Source: Acytostelium subglobosum LB1 (lineage: Eukaryota; Evosea; Eumycetozoa; Acytosteliales; Acytosteliaceae). Taken from it: a stretch of 64,000 bases of DNA. Made by a program: the position numbers and the translations under genes. The notes under the pieces were generated by a model. The model was not told where the DNA came from. It worked only from the letters and a program-made list of their open reading frames with translations, and made no database searches. Below are positions 59,873 through 64,000 of this stretch, in pieces. The stretch lies in the NCBI RefSeq assembly GCF_000787575.1, contig NW_012236530.1:1556734-1620733 (forward strand). The letters run 5' to 3'. Positions within the stretch are counted from its first letter, which is position 1; the number at the start of each line of letters is the position of its first letter.

Positions 59873-59967
59873 ACTATTGTGTTGTTGTTGTTGTAGTTAT
59901 TGTAATAAACAGGTGTTAGCATTCTCCTGGACAAGCTTGTCATAAATTTATTGATCATTCGTTGACT

Positions 59968-62888
59968 TTAGAGGCTTGTTGTTGTATGGTTGGTGGCAGC
60001 CAATGTTGGCGAGGTTGAGTGAAGCGCTATTGCTTGGACCAATTGCGGCGCATAGTCATGAAGACGTTTGGCAAATTGTTGTAGGATTGTTAGTTCGCTG
60101 TTGATGCTGTTGGAAGAGGAGTTTGTTGTGACAATGTCCGCCTTGATTTGAGCGATAGCTTGCTTCTTGGCATTGTCGATTGGCGACAGATTGTTGTTTG
60201 AATCGGGATTGGCTTGGTCATTGCGGTTCCAGTAGAGTAGAGTTTGTGCCTGATAGTTGTACAAAAGTGGAACGTCGATAAAGACATCTGTTGCTGCGCC
60301 AACCTTTGCTGTATGGTCTTGACGCTCGTGGTATCGTAGTATTAGCTGAACTAAGTTCCTCTCCTTGTGATGTCGGAAGGACTCGCGATGGGAGCTCCTT
60401 GGCGTTGGTGAACTGAAGCTGAGATCAAAGAGATATTTGTTCTCATGGTGACCTCTCAATATCTTGAGAATCTCCAGGAGGACTGGAGGAGGCACAGTGA
60501 ACAACTGCAAGAAGTTGGTGTACGTCTGACTTCTGAAAGAAGAGGCGCCAGTCTTCTTTTTGAAGTATATTGCCAGTGCATCAAACTCAATCTTGGACAA
60601 TACTGAGCTAGTGTTTGGTTCTATAGATGATAAGGCACAAGTGTAAGCGAGTTGATTATCAAGTGGACCAACATTGGTACATACTGTTTGCCACCTCTAG
60701 CTCCAGGGACGAGTAGTCCTTGATGTGAATCTGGAAGATGTTGGTCTCGGTTGTAAACTTGATGCTACTTGATCCAAGATAGACCTCCCTAAACTCTCCA
60801 GTCTTGATTATAGTCTTGAAATAGTTGACAGAGTAGATGCACACTAGGAAGTGAAGTATCTTTTGCAACGCTGATCGGAACTGCTTCATTGGTACCAACC
60901 ACGAAGAGCGGTTGCCTTGTATGTTGATGTCCAACGCTGGAACATTGAGCTTGTATTCCATAATTGATTGGAAGCTTGGGATCTGTGTGAGCTTTGGTCT
61001 CATCAATTGCTGTGAGGAGTATGGTGACATTGAGTAGAAGCACGAGAAGTACGAATCCTCAACGATGCAATGATCGTTGGATACAAATCTTATTTCAATG
61101 CCATAGCTAACGAATGGTTGGTTGGTGTAAGTAATCTGGACTTGTCCTCACAATGGCAGACGACTTACCAGTTCTTGTAGGTCATTCGAATGAGGTTTGA
61201 TGATCTTGGAATGATGGCAATGTCAAGTGGAAGGAACTGTGGGACGTTGGGCGAGACAGCGTGAAGCCGCAGGGCAAACACTATCTCGTATGATATGGAT
61301 ATGGAGTGAAGCAGTGCGCCAATGTTTAGAGTGTCGTTCAGCTCCTTCTCAAAGAAGGGCAACATTGGATTGATAAACGGTTGATAGTCAACGACCATTC
61401 GATTCGTTGTCTTGTTGGTATATATTCTGATGATTGACTTGCACTGTTTGGTCGTTTGTCAGCAATGAAAGAGAGAGTCCACGTCCTCGTCTATAAACAT
61501 ACGTTTGAGTAATGGTTCAGATTAATGAACTCAATATCTGTTGGTTTGATGTGGATGATTTGGAAGAGGTCTTGGTAGAGTTGTGATGTGCGCAATTGTT
61601 TGATTAGTTGTGATGCCATGTACACTATCCTATTGGCTGATCCAAAGTCGTTCTTGAAAGCTGTCAACCAATCGGTAGACTAAGTATGATCATGTATGAA
61701 TGAATGTTAATGACTGGAACTTTGGTATGCTGGCAACAACATCAACATCAACAACATACAGTGCTATATATGAAACTCCAACGTCCATCACTATAGGACA
61801 GATGTTGGTTTGTCGTACTCTGGAGATCGGCCAGATATGATTGCTCAGTGAATTCGACGGCACAGTGACGGTCATCGGGGAATGTGATGGTCATCTGATT
61901 GGTTTGGATAACAGCGTCCTGTGGTTGATACAGGAATGTGATACGGTCCTCGTGGATTGTGTGTGATTGATGTCCCATGTACTGCACCACACTGTCAATG
62001 TTGATCTGCAGTCTGCACAGAGTGATCACCTGCTTCAACAATGAGTTGACCCTAGTCTTGAACTGTGGGCCACTGCAAGTTGTGCCACAATCGCACTCCT
62101 TGATCAAATTGATCAGGTCCTGGTTCTCAATCTTCTTGATCGATTCGCATGATAGTATAGATGATGATGGTGTTTGTCTGGGTGTGGATGGCGTTAGGGT
62201 TTGATCGTCATGAGAGGGCAGGTTACAATGGGTATAACATACTTGCAACATATCAAATAAAAGGTGGGCATGAATGTGCTCTGATTGATTGTGATGACTA
62301 GATAATAGAGGTCCTTGTACTTGGGGAAGCGTATACAAATGTAGTTTGGTTCAGTGAACAAACTGCATGCCAGTGGTATCTTGTAGAAGCTCTCCATCTT
62401 CATGAATACTGTGGCCTCCTTGAAGCATGTGAGCAATGACTACATAAATATGGGATGATGGTGTAAGTAAGTGATTGAATGATGTTGGAAAGTAATGATG
62501 ACTGATACTACTAACCTTTAGCTTGAATATATTGACAATGGAAACAATGGGTCTTTGATTGTTTGGATCCACTGTGTTCAGTTTGGCCTCGTATGGCGCC
62601 ATTGATTCGGTTGATGGTGATGCAGGACATGGCATGATCTGATACTTTCCAGTCTGGAAATTGACAGTGATGTCTAGGAAACTGGAATCATACAGTCGAA
62701 TGCGCAATACAGTCGGTATGGCATCGTTGTCCTGTTGCTGTTGCTGACAATGTGTACCCAACTGCTGATGGTTATGTATCATCTTGAACTCATTCAACTG
62801 GAATGACTTGGTCGATGTCAACAATGGTGCATTGTTACTGCCACCCAGTAGTAATGGTGGCTGCTGCTGCTGTTGTTGCTGTTGCTGT

Positions 62889-62926
<38 letters not shown>

Positions 62927-64000
62927 TAACTGTAGCTTGACCCTTGACTTGAAGTCCTCAAAGAGATGTGCATGTAGCACCTGCACTTTGAAATGTGAGT
63001 GTAGCTCAATGGTTCGCAATAATATGGTCTCAATGTTGAGTGATGACTGTTTGTAGAAGTAAGTATGAGTGAATGAGTGATCAGGAGTCCATTCCCAAGG
63101 AGAGTTTGATCACTTACAAGCTTGAAGAATGCTTCACTCTTTGCCACCAATAGAGGCGTATGTGAAATGTGTAGGTTGTGATTGTCATCAATCGATATCT
63201 TGAGGTTACTGTGCTTCTTGGCTGTTGATTGATTGATTGGTTAAACACTTCAAATTGGACATGTCTTTATGATGGACATGGTTTGAAACATAAACGTACC
63301 ATCCATGCTGCCAACGGAATGTGCAATATCCTCTGATATCCAATAGAAAATGGACAGTGATTGGTCTTTAGCATTGACACATCGTATGTTGTTGCGAAAG
63401 GCTGTCTTCTTGAGTGACTCCATCTGTGATGATAACAAGTCAAGCTGTGATGATACCACAAGGTAGTCTAAACAAACAAACAAACATTATTGATTAGAGA
63501 GATGTGACGACTAGGATGTGGAAGATCGATCACTTACGAATGATACTATGTAGCTCAAACAATGGTTGCTTAGACTGCAACAGTCTGCTCTGGATTCGAT
63601 CGGTGATCTGTTTCATCTTGGAGTCGTAGGCCACTCGGGTGGGGTCGTTGGGATCTTTGTCGCGCTGATCATGCATGCACAGACTAAAGTTTAGCAGTAT
63701 CCAATTGTCCTTCTCATTGCCTCCGTCGATCGAGAGGAATGCCTCGTATTGATTCTTCACGACGATGTGTGCCTTGCCATTCTCCACACGAATCGGTTCA
63801 AACTCCTTTGGTATCGTACTAGTGAACAGTTTGTAGCATATCACATTGTTCAATCTATCATACACGCTTGACACCTGATTGATTGATAGTCTGGATGGTG
63901 GAATGACACTCTGATTGTTCAGATTGAATGATGTGTGAGTAGATGTTGATTGATTGATTGAATGAATGAATGAATGATCACAACATACACTAATGTTTGT
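59968..64000 (-). CDS. med14: Mediator complex subunit MED14 (5' partial)
   Basis: Exons in gene order: 63989..>64000, 63538..63910, 63300..63467, 63118..63221, 62516..63046, 62243..62439, 61760..62177, 61503..61679, 61169..61443, 60685..61106, 59968..60620. About 1105 residues are visible; the N-terminus lies beyond the right edge. The first long piece reads YDRLNNVICYKLFTSTIPKE, FEPIRVENGKAHIVVKNQYE, AFLSIDGGNEKDNWILLNFS and QSRLLQSKQPLFELHSI, which follows human MED14 closely. MED14 is the backbone joining head, middle and tail of Mediator. A long poly-Q run follows VKLQLQ in the fifth visible exon. The C-terminal part (CKSIIRIYTN, FINPMLPFFEKELND) is weakly conserved, as is usual. The donor of the fourth-last intron and the 61107..61168 intron were chosen to keep phase. 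Confidence 0.85.
62864..62937 (-). repeat. Coding poly-Gln tract in MED14
   Basis: Mixed CAA/CAG run of about 25 codons (appears as GTTGCTGTT/TGCTGC on the + strand). Unequal use of CAA and CAG makes it less prone to slippage than a pure tract. Confidence 0.85.

Overview
The window reads as nuclear DNA of a dictyostelid social amoeba (Amoebozoa). Evidence: genes with short introns (about 55-90 bases, GTATGT/GTAAGT donors); poly-Q, poly-N and S/T-rich tracts; a Dicer-like RNase III with an N-terminal double-stranded-RNA-binding domain; a secreted AprA-like protein; colossin-type repeats; an FtsZ with a mitochondrial-type leader; and expanded F-box-like and ankyrin families. Coding DNA is fairly C/G-rich at third positions and much less AT-rich than D. 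discoideum, so another dictyostelid lineage is likely. I cannot name the species. I found no rRNA, tRNA, CRISPR or retroelement.

Layout. 0-10 kb: a pantothenate-synthesis fusion (PanB-PanE, 5' end outside the window), a RhoGEF-PH-FYVE gene, an orphan block of colossin exons, a diverged copy of the RhoGEF tail joined to leucine-rich-repeat-like sequence, and a MADS-box gene. 11-26 kb: a CWH43/PGAP2IP-like GPI-remodelling protein, a Tim17-family inner-membrane protein, a possible endosulfine, cytosolic PheRS alpha, a divergent importin alpha, acetoacetyl-CoA thiolase, Pus1 and FtsZ. 26-37 kb: a SprT/GCNA-like protein with an altered active site, the Dicer-like RNase III, an F-box-like gene, an AT-rich beta-helix surface protein and GcvT. 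37-50 kb: a BP74-like secreted protein, pirin, an ankyrin-repeat protein, an AprA-like protein, a predicted mitochondrial protein, Cdc6 and a GATA factor. 50-64 kb: a C2/calpain-III-domain protein, another F-box-like gene, a UBAP2-like protein, ADP-ribosylhydrolase ARH1 and MED14 (N-terminus outside the window).

Genes lie on both strands, often in divergent pairs sharing a few hundred bases, and I see no functional operon-like cluster. Most are single-copy housekeeping genes. Exon structures were worked out by hand from splice motifs, frame continuity and family conservation; all exon sums quoted as complete are multiples of three.

Points most worth a second look: the PanB-PanE fusion; the SprT-like protein whose HExxH reads HQMCH; an importin alpha lacking a visible IBB and losing canonical Trp/Asn residues; the 6.5-9.1 kb rearrangement; two telomere-like G-rich tracts in convergent 3'-3' gaps; and single N characters inside genes that each act as a spurious extra base.
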